The notes beneath the pieces were generated by a model that saw only the letters and a program-made list of their open reading frames with translations, was not told the DNA's origin and did no database searches. Below are positions 45,617 to 53,642 of a DNA stretch of 64,000 nt, piece after piece. The position numbers were made by a program, and so were the translations under genes. Numbering within the stretch: position 1 is the stretch's first letter; each line of letters begins with the position of its first letter. The stretch comes from Pirellula staleyi DSM 6068 (GTDB taxonomy: Bacteria > Planctomycetota > Planctomycetia > Pirellulales > Pirellulaceae), in assembly GCA_945875845.1 (NCBI GenBank), contig CAMCMB010000005.1:62001-126000 (forward strand). The letters run 5' to 3'.

Positions 45617-47044
45617 CTAGGTCGAAGCAATCGCTAATTTTAGGAGCAAACGATTTATTGCGACACCAAGATTTTGAAGTTGTTCGTCCGAGAACATGGA
45701 TTTCTTTCCGTAGACGGCTAGTTCGACAATGGTTCGTACGGTCACTCTGTCTTGTTTCGACATGGCGACAGGTCGGGATTCGAGATCCAAATCCTGTAGA
45801 TAACGCTGCCAATCTGGAACAAAGTCTTTGCCAATCCATTTTCTGCAAAAATCCCGAGCAAGACACTCTGCTGCAAAACTGTTTTGATCTAAAGAATGAA
45901 TTGCATTGGTCTGTAGTTCATGCCAAGATCGCATTCGCCTTGGACCAAGGAATGGTAGCAACACCGACCTTCTTCGCATCCAGAGTAAAACAAGCAAGCT
46001 GATAAGCAGGGCTGCCAACACGCCCCAAATCAAGCGAAAGTAGCTTGCCGGAGACAGATTTCTCGGTTGATTTCGGAGTGCTTCATTGACAATATTCGAT
46101 TCCGCCACTCGCTGGATCGCCAGGTTCGCAAACCGCAGCAACGATTCGGACGTTGGTTGATTCGCGGCCACCTGACTTGGCGTCTTCGAGGTTCCCTGCT
46201 CACTCTTGCTCTTATGGTCAACAACCGTCTGATAGCCTGGCAACGCCACACCGTCGACCACGTAGACTAGCCGATTTCTATTCCTGTTGCACAAGGCATC
46301 AGCAATGCGAATAGAAAGCAACCCATTGTCGGCATGCCATAGCATTCCGTTGGTAAAGAGGCTCGCATCTGCTACGAGGAGGGCTGTTCCGGATCGTGGT
46401 GTCGCGTCGCGAAAAACGGCAATCAATGGTTTCGGTCGAGCCAGGTTCCGACCGCTCAGTTTCGTACTAGGTTGACTATCCTCGGGCAACGACGCGATGA
46501 CCTGCCATTGAGACAAGTCGCTACGAGACGGGGTCCGCCTCGACAGCCATCCAGAGCGGTTGGTCACAATCTCGCTTAGTCCCTTAGTTATGGGATGCGA
46601 TGAGTCGAGGTTTCGAACTCGCAGGCAATCCGAAAAGCCTTCGTAATGGTCCTCTTGAGTAGAGGACAACAGCGGTCCGGCATTCACTGTGCCGATATCC
46701 AGTATCTCCATACCCAAGGCGATTGGCGTACGATCCGTGGCGATCAGCAGATTACCGCCGCGCAAGAAAAACCCGCGCAAGTTGCCCCATGTCACGTGCG
46801 AAATTTTTTGAAGGTCGCCCAGAAGTACGACTACGGATTCTTCCGGCTGTGCAGCCGCTTCATTCAAAACGGTCGACGCTTTCAGTCCGCGTTTTTCGAG
46901 GAGAGATTGAAAGAGCTCATAACGAAAATGCCAGTCTGGATCGGTTGGCACCATGGAAGGTTCTTGAGCGAAACTTGAGTGCACAACCAGCCCGCACATC
47001 GCGGCTAACAGGAATGCAACGAATTGAAAACCCTTCTTGCTCAT
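45617..47044 (-). CDS. DUF4350-like secreted/membrane protein
   Basis: About 475 residues from the ATG at 47044 (MSKKGFQFVAFLLAAMCGLVVHSSFA, a signal peptide); the upstream ORF extension is rejected. The Rossmann-like first half (WHFRYELFQSLLEKRGLKAST, LRGFFLRGGNLLIATDR, MEILDIGTVNAG) matches DUF4350 proteins, which are usually found next to DUF58, DUF4129 and MoxR. A C-terminal transmembrane helix WGVLAALLISLLVLLWM (about 340-360) and a basic tail follow. Predicted role: membrane partner of MoxR; mechanism unknown. Gap to MoxR start is 53 bases. Confidence 0.75.
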   Translation of the reverse strand: MSKKGFQFVAFLLAAMCGLVVHSSFAQEPSMVPTDPDWHFRYELFQSLLEKRGLKASTVLNEAAAQPEESVVVLLGDLQKISHVTWGNLRGFFLRGGNLLIATDRTPIALGMEILDIGTVNAGPLLSSTQEDHYEGFSDCLRVRNLDSSHPITKGLSEIVTNRSGWLSRRTPSRSDLSQWQVIASLPEDSQPSTKLSGRNLARPKPLIAVFRDATPRSGTALLVADASLFTNGMLWHADNGLLSIRIADALCNRNRNRLVYVVDGVALPGYQTVVDHKSKSEQGTSKTPSQVAANQPTSESLLRFANLAIQRVAESNIVNEALRNQPRNLSPASYFRLIWGVLAALLISLLVLLWMRRRSVLLPFLGPRRMRSWHELQTNAIHSLDQNSFAAECLARDFCRKWIGKDFVPDWQRYLQDLDLESRPVAMSKQDRVTVRTIVELAVYGKKSMFSDEQLQNLGVAINRLLLKLAIAST

Positions 47045-47138
47045 TACGATTGCTCGCTCATCGCCCGTGCGTGAAAATATTTTGTATTCGGGATCGCGAG
47101 GCTCCTGTAAACATCGCTGCAATATTGAATGAATCCGA

Positions 47139-48755
47139 TCAATTCTTGGATATCTCGCATTCCTTCAAGGCCCGACGCACCTCGTCGATTTGAGTGTCAG
47201 TCAGCCTTACTTCCGACGGCAGGTAGCGGGCTTGTTCGTAGATGTCCACGACAACGTTCATGGGGGACTGAGCGGAGGGCTTTGTCCGACATACTTGACG
47301 CGCGATATTACGATGCGTCCACCACGACTCCATGGGATGCACAATTCGATACGCAAGTTGATGAAAAGCTAGAATCACATCGGCCCGCGTTTGAATGCTG
47401 CTAGGCGTTTTCAACAGGTCGATCTGGTTCTTGAAAGGATCTCGATGGGCCGTGGCTTGAACACGACTGCGACGGGAATAGAGAATCAAGCCAATCAACG
47501 CTAAACCAACCAAAGCGGTTGGTAGAAGTAACCAAGGACTGGGAAGAGCTATTTCGAGCGAAGGCGTTGGATTGACACCCAATTCGGGACTCGGTGATTG
47601 CGATGGCTTTGCAGCAGTGGTTGCATCGATCTCTTTGACGAACTTCGCAAACCAATTGCTCCACGCATTAACGCTGTTGTTGTTGGAATTGGAGGTTGGA
47701 GGTGAAGATGGTTTCAAAGGATTCGTCGATGGACTTGATGAACTCGAGCGATTGGCTGACTCCGCAGGTGGGAGTCCTTTCGATTTGGGGAGCTGAGAAG
47801 GCGCTTTGACTTCGCCCGACCTGGAGGGGTCGCTTTTTCCGTCCTTGGGTTGTGACCCTGAGGCGGGCCTCGCATTGGATTCCTTTCGGCTAGCTTGGTT
47901 GGCTTCTTCGAGGATGCGTTGGAGGGTTGGGCGAAATCCTTTCTCATCCAATTGTTTCTTAATGTCCTCCGATGCGTTTCGGCTGGTTGGTGGGCCGGGG
48001 GTTGCCTCTTTCGATTTCTCGCGCGCTTTCAACTCCGATTCATCGACTTGTTTTAAAAAATCTTCAATGGACTGAGCCATTTCACGCTGCTGTAGTAATC
48101 GATTGGTTTTTTGATTTGTGTTTTCATTCGTTGGCTGAGCTAACGATTGAAAGGGATCCTCGGTTTGCTCGGGATCGGTTGGTGCATCCCCTGCTGGATT
48201 GTCGGAGGACTCTTCCTTCTTTTCGGGCTGAGTTGGTGAACGAGGTGGGTTTTTTGGCTTTTGGCTTGGGGTCGACTGAGGTGGTGTTTTGCGCGATGAG
48301 GAAGGTGTTGTTGCGGAGGGTTTCGATTGATCTTCGTTGTTACGAGCGTACTGCTCGATCAGTTGCTCGGCCTTCTCACGCACTTCAGGATCCGCCATGG
48401 CTTTCGCCAGCGTCTCCGCCGAAAGTCCGTTCAAATCCGGAGCCTTGAAATCCGGAGGCAATTGATCTCCGAATTGTTTGATCAATTCCTGTAATTGTTT
48501 GACGTCCAATTCACTGACGTTCGGCCATTGTGCTTGAGGGTTAGGCGATTGCTGCAAAGCCTCTGCAAACGGGGAATTTTGATTCGCTCGATTCGCTGGA
48601 ATTGGAAGCCAACGTTGAAATCGCGTTTCCGGTTGATCCGTTGCTGGCTTAGGCTGGGCGTTGAGGCGAACCGCAGGCATGCATAGGCACACGAACATGA
48701 GGCAACGAAACGTCCACCTATGGCTTCGATACGGTTTTCTGAGTGGATCTAACAT
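47139..48755 (-). CDS. DUF4129-like membrane protein with Pro/Ser-rich linker
   Basis: 538 residues, first gene of the MoxR cluster. N-terminal hydrophobic segment CLMFVCLCMPAVRLNA is a signal or anchor. About 60-370 is low-complexity, rich in P, S, K and E (runs like PSSSRKTPPQSTPSQKP), likely unstructured. One transmembrane helix LLLPTALVGLALIGLILY near 412 precedes a C-terminal helical domain with VILAFHQLAYRIVHPMESWW and EVRLTDTQIDEVRRAL, like the DUF4129 domain. Its start is 312 bases from the divergent DAHP synthase gene. Confidence 0.65.
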   Translation of the reverse strand: MLDPLRKPYRSHRWTFRCLMFVCLCMPAVRLNAQPKPATDQPETRFQRWLPIPANRANQNSPFAEALQQSPNPQAQWPNVSELDVKQLQELIKQFGDQLPPDFKAPDLNGLSAETLAKAMADPEVREKAEQLIEQYARNNEDQSKPSATTPSSSRKTPPQSTPSQKPKNPPRSPTQPEKKEESSDNPAGDAPTDPEQTEDPFQSLAQPTNENTNQKTNRLLQQREMAQSIEDFLKQVDESELKAREKSKEATPGPPTSRNASEDIKKQLDEKGFRPTLQRILEEANQASRKESNARPASGSQPKDGKSDPSRSGEVKAPSQLPKSKGLPPAESANRSSSSSPSTNPLKPSSPPTSNSNNNSVNAWSNWFAKFVKEIDATTAAKPSQSPSPELGVNPTPSLEIALPSPWLLLPTALVGLALIGLILYSRRSRVQATAHRDPFKNQIDLLKTPSSIQTRADVILAFHQLAYRIVHPMESWWTHRNIARQVCRTKPSAQSPMNVVVDIYEQARYLPSEVRLTDTQIDEVRRALKECEISKN

Positions 48756-48841
48756 GACCGGCCCTATTTTTCACTGGGATTATTGCCCTATTCTATTCTC
48801 TTTGCATGGTCCAATGTAGAGGATAGGTCGGGATGGGTCTC

Positions 48842-48870
48842 TTGCATATTTCGAGCGCGGGACCCATAAT
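48842..48870 (+). promoter_or_regulatory. Sigma-70-type promoter for the DAHP synthase leader
   Basis: TTGCAT (48842-48847) and CATAAT (48865-48870) with a 17-base spacer; both match the consensus at 5 of 6 bases. The expected transcription start is near 48877, immediately at the ATG of the Phe/Tyr-rich leader, so the leader peptide would be translated from a leaderless mRNA. This reading fits the absence of a Shine-Dalgarno sequence before that ATG. Confidence 0.65.
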
Positions 48871-48877
48871 CTTGCAC

Positions 48878-48961
48878 ATGAATCGATATCGAAGGGCAAA
48901 CTTTCCGTTTTATTACTTTACCGGGCCAGACTCGGGCTGTGGGGGTTTTTCCGTTCGCTAA
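48878..48961 (+). CDS. Putative Phe/Tyr attenuator leader peptide
   Basis: 27-codon ORF, M-N-R-Y-R-R-A-N-F-P-F-Y-Y-F-T-G-P then D-S-G-C-G-G-F-S-V-R, with 4 Phe and 3 Tyr, of which FPFYYF form a block. This composition matches the control peptides of aromatic amino acid operons (such as PheL) and is the right kind for a DAHP synthase gene, whose products are Phe, Tyr and Trp precursors. The stop (48959-48961) is 25 bases before the terminator stem. No codon-usage evidence can be drawn from so short an ORF; the call rests on position, promoter, terminator and composition. Confidence 0.65.
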   Translation: MNRYRRANFPFYYFTGPDSGCGGFSVR

Positions 48962-48997
48962 TCGAATCGAATAACAAGTTTTCCAACCTCAAGGCCC
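48934..48997 (+). promoter_or_regulatory. Antiterminator pairing (region 2:3)
   Basis: 48934-48938 (GGGCT) pairs with 48993-48997 (GGCCC), and 48942-48947 (GGGGTT) pairs with 48985-48990 (AACCTC), giving 11 base pairs (two are G-U) around a small internal loop. This pairing takes the entire 5' arm of the terminator (48987-48995). The upstream half overlaps the 3' end of the leader ORF (D-S-G-C-G-G), downstream of the Phe/Tyr codons, as expected for a stalled ribosome to expose it. Confidence 0.55.
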
Positions 48998-49018
48998 GCC
49001 GCCTTGAGGTTTTTTTTT
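48987..49018 (+). terminator. Intrinsic terminator in the DAHP synthase leader
   Basis: Perfect 9-bp stem CCTCAAGGC / GCCTTGAGG (48987-48995 and 49001-49009), loop CCGCC, followed at once by nine T (49010-49018). It lies in the gap between divergent genes and 50 bases before the aroF-type start; no + strand gene ends upstream of it, so it acts as an attenuator rather than an operon end. Confidence 0.85.
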
Positions 49019-49067
49019 GCACCGAACGAGCTCACCTCGTTCTCCTTCCTTTGGAGAAGTCAGTCCC

Positions 49068-50084
49068 ATGATCATCGTGATGGAAAAATCGTCGTTGGAT
49101 CCACAAATTGAGTATATCGCTAACCAAATCACTGAGTTGGGGCTCAAGGCGCACGTCATCCGGGGTACAGAACGGACCGTCATCGCTGCCGTGGGAGACG
49201 AACGCAAAATCAAAGTAGAATCCTTTGAAAGCTACCCGGGCGTCGCGGAAGTCCTACCGATCTTGGCCCCCTACAAGATGGCCTCGCGAGAAGTTCGCAC
49301 GGACCAAACACAAGTTCAAGTATTGAATTTCAAGGCAGGCAACGGGGCCGTGGGTGTGATGGGCGGACCCTGCTCGGTAGAAAGCGAGGAGCAAATCGTG
49401 TCGTGCGCGAGGGCGGTCAAGGCGAGCGGCGCAACCGCTTTGCGAGGAGGGGCCTACAAGCCTCGAACGAGCCCCTATGCGTTCCAAGGAATGAAAGAAG
49501 AGGGCTTGAAGCTACTGGCCTTGGCTCGCCAAGAAACCGGCTTGGCCGTCGTCACCGAAGTCATGAGCCCCGAAGATGTGGAACTGGTCGCGAAGTATGC
49601 CGACATCCTGCAGATCGGTGCGAGGAATATGCAAAACTATCGATTGCTGGAAGCCGTCGGGCGTTCAGGACGAGCTGTCCTACTCAAACGAGGGCCCAGC
49701 GCCACGATTGAGGAATGGCTTCTTGCAGCGGAATACATTCTCAATGAAGGTAATCCTGACGTGATGCTATGCGAGCGCGGCATTCGCACCTTCGAATCGC
49801 ACACACGATTCACATTGCCGCTTGCAACCGTGCCTTATTTGCATCGTAAGACGCATTTGCCTGTGATCGTAGACCCAAGTCACGGGACGGGGCATTCGTA
49901 TTTGGTGACCGACATGGCGGCGGCCAGCGTTGCAGTCGGCGCAGATGGCTTAATCGTGGAGATGCATCCGAATCCCGAGAAGGCATTAAGCGATGGTTAT
50001 CAGTCCCTGGACTTTACCCAATTCGACACCATGATGAAACGCTGCAAGGTTATCGCCGACGCGATGGGAAAACAGTTCGGTTAA
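49068..50084 (+). CDS. aroF: DAHP synthase, type I-beta with ferredoxin-like regulatory domain
   Basis: First enzyme of the shikimate pathway: PEP plus erythrose-4-phosphate to DAHP. 338 residues from the ATG at 49068 (an upstream in-frame ATG at 49017 overlaps the terminator). N-terminal about 70 residues ([20 protein letters not shown]... [15 protein letters not shown]) form the ferredoxin-like domain that binds Phe/Tyr for feedback in T. maritima-type enzymes. The catalytic barrel shows [61 protein letters not shown] and [10 protein letters not shown], with the conserved K, R and H ligands. Leader shows an attenuator (see leader peptide). Confidence 0.95.
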   Translation: MIIVMEKSSLDPQIEYIANQITELGLKAHVIRGTERTVIAAVGDERKIKVESFESYPGVAEVLPILAPYKMASREVRTDQTQVQVLNFKAGNGAVGVMGGPCSVESEEQIVSCARAVKASGATALRGGAYKPRTSPYAFQGMKEEGLKLLALARQETGLAVVTEVMSPEDVELVAKYADILQIGARNMQNYRLLEAVGRSGRAVLLKRGPSATIEEWLLAAEYILNEGNPDVMLCERGIRTFESHTRFTLPLATVPYLHRKTHLPVIVDPSHGTGHSYLVTDMAAASVAVGADGLIVEMHPNPEKALSDGYQSLDFTQFDTMMKRCKVIADAMGKQFG

Positions 50085-50148
50085 AGCGCGTCGACTGTCT
50101 CCGGTATTTCTGGCCATAGCAGATCGGACAGATCAGACGGATCAATTG

Positions 50149-51108
50149 TCACTTTTGCAGGGTGTACTTCTCGATGAATTCCACCACGGGTGTGGGATCA
50201 TCGAGTCCATGCGGATGGTGGCCCACTCCTGGCTTGTGGATGACCTCAAAAACCCCACCGAACTCCTTGTAGAGCTTCTCGGCCACCGCGGTGTTCTCCT
50301 CGACTGGGACGACATCGTCGCTGTCCCCGACGACCGAAAGGATCGCGATCTTGTGCTTGGCTAAAAGTCCTAGTGTTTTCAAAGGTGTGTGAGGGTAGTC
50401 TGCGGCCTGCTGGTCGGAGTCAAACCCGTACCATCTTCGGAGCTCTCGCCAATCGCCAGGGCTCCCCTTTCCTTTCCCTTTGCCGCCTGGCCAACTTTGG
50501 TAGTCCAGCACGGCCGCGTCGTCATAGATCACGCTGACGCGATCTGGATAGGTCGCTGCGTAGCGATGCGCATAGAGCCCTCCACGGCTGATCCCAATCA
50601 ATGCGGCTTGGGGATGGAATCCGCGCTCAGCCAGCATCTTGTGAAATGCACCGAGCTTTTCGATGGCTTTGGGAGCACCGAAACTATTGCCGACCGAGAG
50701 AAACACATGGTAGTAGCCACGGCGGACGAGCATCGGCGCTGCACATCGATCGGTGAACGCATCCGGAAACATCATGCACCAGGAGAATCGACCATCGGCT
50801 CGTGGGTTTTCTGGTTCGACCACCCAAGCTTCTTGGCCATCGAAAGAGAATTTATGGCGTTTGAAGCCGTGCCATGAATCGATCGTTTCTGCGTCAAAAG
50901 CCAAGTCGATCTTCTGCGACGCAAGCTCGATGCACACGGCCTCGCTGTCATCGCGTAGGTAACCGCAACCATTCGCGATCGAGAGAGTCTGTCCGTTTTT
51001 GCCGATCAGTGTCGCACGACTGAGTTCTTGGAACCCACTCGCATCATTGCAGCAAACCGCGAAAGGCATCAGGATCATTGCAAGCTTGGAAACAAAAGAG
51101 TAACGCAT
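50149..51108 (-). CDS. Exported alpha/beta hydrolase
   Basis: About 320 residues from the ATG at 51108 (MRYSFVSKLAMILMPFAVCCNDASG, a signal peptide). Alpha/beta-hydrolase pattern: LIGISRGGLYAHRYAATYPDRV with nucleophile elbow G-I-S-R-G-G near residue 180, VVGDSDDVVPVEENTAVAE (Asp) and GVGHHPHGLDDPTPVVEFIEKY (His) near the end. Similar to prolyl-oligopeptidase-like or acetyl-esterase proteins; substrate unknown. It faces the aroF gene convergently (50084). Confidence 0.8.
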   Translation of the reverse strand: MRYSFVSKLAMILMPFAVCCNDASGFQELSRATLIGKNGQTLSIANGCGYLRDDSEAVCIELASQKIDLAFDAETIDSWHGFKRHKFSFDGQEAWVVEPENPRADGRFSWCMMFPDAFTDRCAAPMLVRRGYYHVFLSVGNSFGAPKAIEKLGAFHKMLAERGFHPQAALIGISRGGLYAHRYAATYPDRVSVIYDDAAVLDYQSWPGGKGKGKGSPGDWRELRRWYGFDSDQQAADYPHTPLKTLGLLAKHKIAILSVVGDSDDVVPVEENTAVAEKLYKEFGGVFEVIHKPGVGHHPHGLDDPTPVVEFIEKYTLQK

Positions 51109-51188
51109 GGGAAGTTCCCTAATTTTTGTGAGCCGCTTGTTGTTAGAGGCGTGTTTATCGAACAGCACGGATCGTCGTGCAGTCGTTC

Positions 51189-52463
51189 TTAGTAACGATC
51201 GAGGTCGATGTGAGGCGCGAAGCTAAAATTGCTTGGAATGTAATGAATGTTGAGTTCCGGCGTTTCGATGCGATGGTTCCCCAAGTGCTTCGAAGTCAAC
51301 GCCCTATCTAAAATGCCGCTAGTTAGAATCGATCGCTCTACCGGATACGTTGGTTTTCCCGTATGAATCATTTGCTCGATCGCTTTTAACAAGTACGCGA
51401 AGTGTGGATATCGCGGCTCCGGTCGTTCTTCGGTTCGAGTTACAAACGACTTTGAATTGCCAAGTCTGCAGGCCGCTGATATCCCAGTAGCGATACCAGG
51501 TACCATGATGACCGGCGCCAAAAGACCATCTTGGTACTGAATCAAAAAAACGCTGCTCTCGGACTCCTTTTCCGTTGAGGCTAATACGGACTTGAGTGAT
51601 GTACCGCTGCTGGCCAGGCCTGCTTCCAACAAATCACGATCGATCTTTTTTTGTTCCAACAACTCAGGTATGGACGAAACAGGATAGGCCTGCACCCACT
51701 CGACACCCGTGGTGGGGCTGGCGCGTTTCTCAATAAGGCTCTGAAGAAACTCAAGGGTGTGAAATCCGTAGATATCCAGACCCGAATATCCGATTCCAAC
51801 GCATGCTTCCAGAGTCTCTCCTTTGGGGAAATCGATGTCGGGATCTCGGTAACTAACCGGCAGCGACGAACCAGCCATCCATGGGATGTTGAGCTGGCGT
51901 GCACGATCGGCCATCCACTTGGCATCTTCCCAAACTGGGCCTGGATGCTTGTCATTGAAGACAGGAACAACCTTTCCAAACTTTTCGAATGTCGATGCAA
52001 TCTCGTCGAAAAACCTGCGGCGAGGATAAAGCTGTTGTCCTTTCTCATTGCGAGGATAGTCACCATGCTCACCGATACTCAAAACCCCTTCGACGGCAAC
52101 GGTTCCAGAGTCGAGTTCGATAGCCTCTCGAATCGATTTGCAAAGGCGAAATCCATGCTTCGCAGCCAAGGCGACCGACATGTCATCGGCGGGGAACTGA
52201 TCCACGTAGAGCGACGACAACTTTAACGCTGGGCCCGTGCCACCGTCTTGTTTCCAGCCCTCGAGAATCTTTCCGACAAGAACATCGGCATGAGAATTCT
52301 TCCGATAAATGGTGACGATGGCCGCGACGGACTTGGGCTCGGGTTTTGTTTTCGAAGGATGCGTTGCAAAAGATGTATTCCAGCTGCCCAACCCCAACCC
52401 AAGAGCCGCCGAAGATGTGGCCAGAAACTGTCGTCGAGCGATGGAATGGGTGGTTGTTTTCAC
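51189..52463 (-). CDS. Tat-exported conserved hypothetical protein
   Basis: 424 residues; N-terminus SIARRQFLATSSAALGLGLGSWN is a twin-arginine signal. The body has VAAIVTIYRKNSHADVLVGKILEGWKQDG, LYVDQFPADDMSVALAAKHGFRLCKSIREAI, AVEGVLSIGEHGDYPRNEKGQQLYPRR and a Gly-rich C-terminal half. The opening (VAAIVTIYRKNSHA...) resembles the start of a dinucleotide-binding or Gfo-like fold but lacks a clear GxGxxG. I do not recognise a family function. Planctomycete and verrucomicrobial proteins of this kind are common near glycan genes (general familiarity, not checked). Confidence 0.7.
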   Translation of the reverse strand: MKTTTHSIARRQFLATSSAALGLGLGSWNTSFATHPSKTKPEPKSVAAIVTIYRKNSHADVLVGKILEGWKQDGGTGPALKLSSLYVDQFPADDMSVALAAKHGFRLCKSIREAIELDSGTVAVEGVLSIGEHGDYPRNEKGQQLYPRRRFFDEIASTFEKFGKVVPVFNDKHPGPVWEDAKWMADRARQLNIPWMAGSSLPVSYRDPDIDFPKGETLEACVGIGYSGLDIYGFHTLEFLQSLIEKRASPTTGVEWVQAYPVSSIPELLEQKKIDRDLLEAGLASSGTSLKSVLASTEKESESSVFLIQYQDGLLAPVIMVPGIATGISAACRLGNSKSFVTRTEERPEPRYPHFAYLLKAIEQMIHTGKPTYPVERSILTSGILDRALTSKHLGNHRIETPELNIHYIPSNFSFAPHIDLDRY

Positions 52464-52531
52464 GGTGCCTGCAGCTAAGCCGAAAAAGGTAGGTTCCTGA
52501 ACTTAATCATTGTAGCAACATCGATGCTGAT

Positions 52532-52591
52532 GGAAGATGAGGCTCCTACCGAAGTTCAATGTCTTAAGCTCGGCAGGAGCCTCGCTCTCCC
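52532..52591. repeat. Second copy of the WEGEAPAE-type hairpin
   Basis: GGAAGATGAGGCTCCTACCGA (52532-52552) pairs with TCGGCAGGAGCCTCGCTCTCC (52570-52590). Same family as 33829-33889; loop sequence differs. It sits in the gap between the Tat-exported unknown gene and the SMUG1 gene. Confidence 0.8.
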
Positions 52592-52624
52592 AGGGTTCTT
52601 CAATGCATTCGACAGTGCCAGCCG

Positions 52625-53362
52625 CTACCAAATTCCTGCATCCTGCAGTTGTTTGGTGGCCTGCCCCGACCAGTCGCGGTTTGCCGCAGGCGAAGCTGGA
52701 CTCGGATGCAATATTTTGCAAACCGTCGTATCCTTTAATTGTTGGTGAGAGTCGCAAACGCGTTTCAAGCAAGCTTGGGCATAGGCGCCAACCCCAACAG
52801 CGAACTCGGGCTTTATCAATAGCAACGACTGTTGCAAGTGGCGATCGCAAGACGCATCCAAGAGGGCAGTTTCGTTCGCCGAGAGTTTGTCAGGAGTCAC
52901 GTTTCTCGCCCCTTCGTCCATGAAGACAAGCGGGCAGTAATTCGAAACGAAATGCTCTGCGAAGAAGTCGACAGGGTTGGGATAACGATGTGAAAAGAGC
53001 CCCCAAAGACGCTTGCCGGAGACCTCACTCCGTTGGCACGCAAAGCCCTCAATGGGCCTTTTGGGATGTTCCACAGACGGCTTATCGATTCGGGTTTCGA
53101 TTTTTAGATAGTTTCGAACGGCATCGATTTCGCCGAACGGCACACCGGTTTGAGCCATCCCCCAAGGGCCTGGGTTCATGCCCAAAAGGAAGACGCGACA
53201 AGGGCTTTGCGCGTAGGTGCTCAAGTATTTTTCATGAGCCGACCAAGCGTAATGCAACGGATTGTAGACATGAGCGACCGGTGTCGTGAAGTTGAGCAGA
53301 TCGAGCTCAGCTCGGAGTTGTCGTGCGGCTGCAATGAGCCCTTTCGCGGTTTTGTTCATGGA
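52625..53362 (-). CDS. SMUG1-type uracil-DNA glycosylase
   Basis: 245 residues from the ATG at 53362 (an in-frame ATG at 53422 precedes an unlikely leader). Base-excision enzyme that removes uracil and oxidised pyrimidines from DNA. Motif 1, G-M-N-P-G-P-W-G-M-A-Q-T-G-V-P-F-G-E (about 60-77), matches the SMUG1 signature (single-strand-selective monofunctional UDG), which has Asn in place of the Asp of family 1. Motif 2, H-P-S-P near residue 219, with ANRDW following, is the SMUG1 leucine-loop site. VYNPLHYAW at about 31-39 supports the assignment. Confidence 0.9.
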   Translation of the reverse strand, partial: SMNKTAKGLIAAARQLRAELDLLNFTTPVAHVYNPLHYAWSAHEKYLSTYAQSPCRVFLLGMNPGPWGMAQTGVPFGEIDAVRNYLKIETRIDKPSVEHPKRPIEGFACQRSEVSGKRLWGLFSHRYPNPVDFFAEHFVSNYCPLVFMDEGARNVTPDKLSANETALLDASCDRHLQQSLLLIKPEFAVGVGAYAQACLKRVCDSHQQLKDTTVCKILHPSPASPAANRDWSGQATKQLQDAGIW

Positions 53363-53454
53363 GGAATTGTAAAACACCACGGCTACTTTGGCGAAAGGCA
53401 AAGATAATAAATTGATAGCCACACGGGCATGTGGGACCTATAGCAGTCTGCTGG

Positions 53455-53540
53455 CAATCGAAACGCAGAGAACGCGGAGGGCGCAGAGCGAGCTCTCACC
53501 CAGCCGCTGTCTCCGCGATCACTGCGTCCTCTGCGTTTTA
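53455..53540. repeat. acgcagag-type dispersed inverted repeat
   Basis: aacgcagagaacgcggagggcgcagagcg against ctgtctccgcgatcactgcgtcctctgcgttt: two complementary arms around a short centre, in the intergenic space between SMUG1 and the porin. Typical dispersed repeat, no coding content. Confidence 0.65.
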
Positions 53541-53577
53541 GAAACCATCCGCAAGATAGGGGATACTCAACCACCAA

Positions 53578-53606
53578 ACAAAAACACCCTGCCAATTGAC
53601 AGGGTG
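53578..53606 (-). terminator. Intrinsic terminator of the porin gene
   Basis: On the minus strand: CACCCTG-tcaattgg-CAGGGTG followed by TTTTTGTTT. The stem lies at 53585-53606, just downstream of the porin stop at 53643. It is a single good terminator for this monocistronic gene. Confidence 0.85.
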
Positions 53607-53642
53607 CTTTCTGTGTTTAGATCCGCCTATCTCTCTTCCGAA

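Noticed and set aside
45563-45866. 100-residue N-terminal extension of MoxR
   Set aside because: It overlaps the DUF4350-like gene and has no MoxR similarity; the AAA+ domain begins after 45563.
48987-49018. Terminator of the MoxR operon
   Set aside because: That operon runs on the minus strand away from here; only its start (48755) is close.
49017-49067. DAHP synthase start at 49017
   Set aside because: This start lies at the tail of the terminator and adds 17 residues without similarity; MIIVMEKS at 49068 is the family start.
52503-52850. 115-codon minus-strand ORF
   Set aside because: It crosses the hairpin repeat and overlaps the SMUG1 coding region in another frame.
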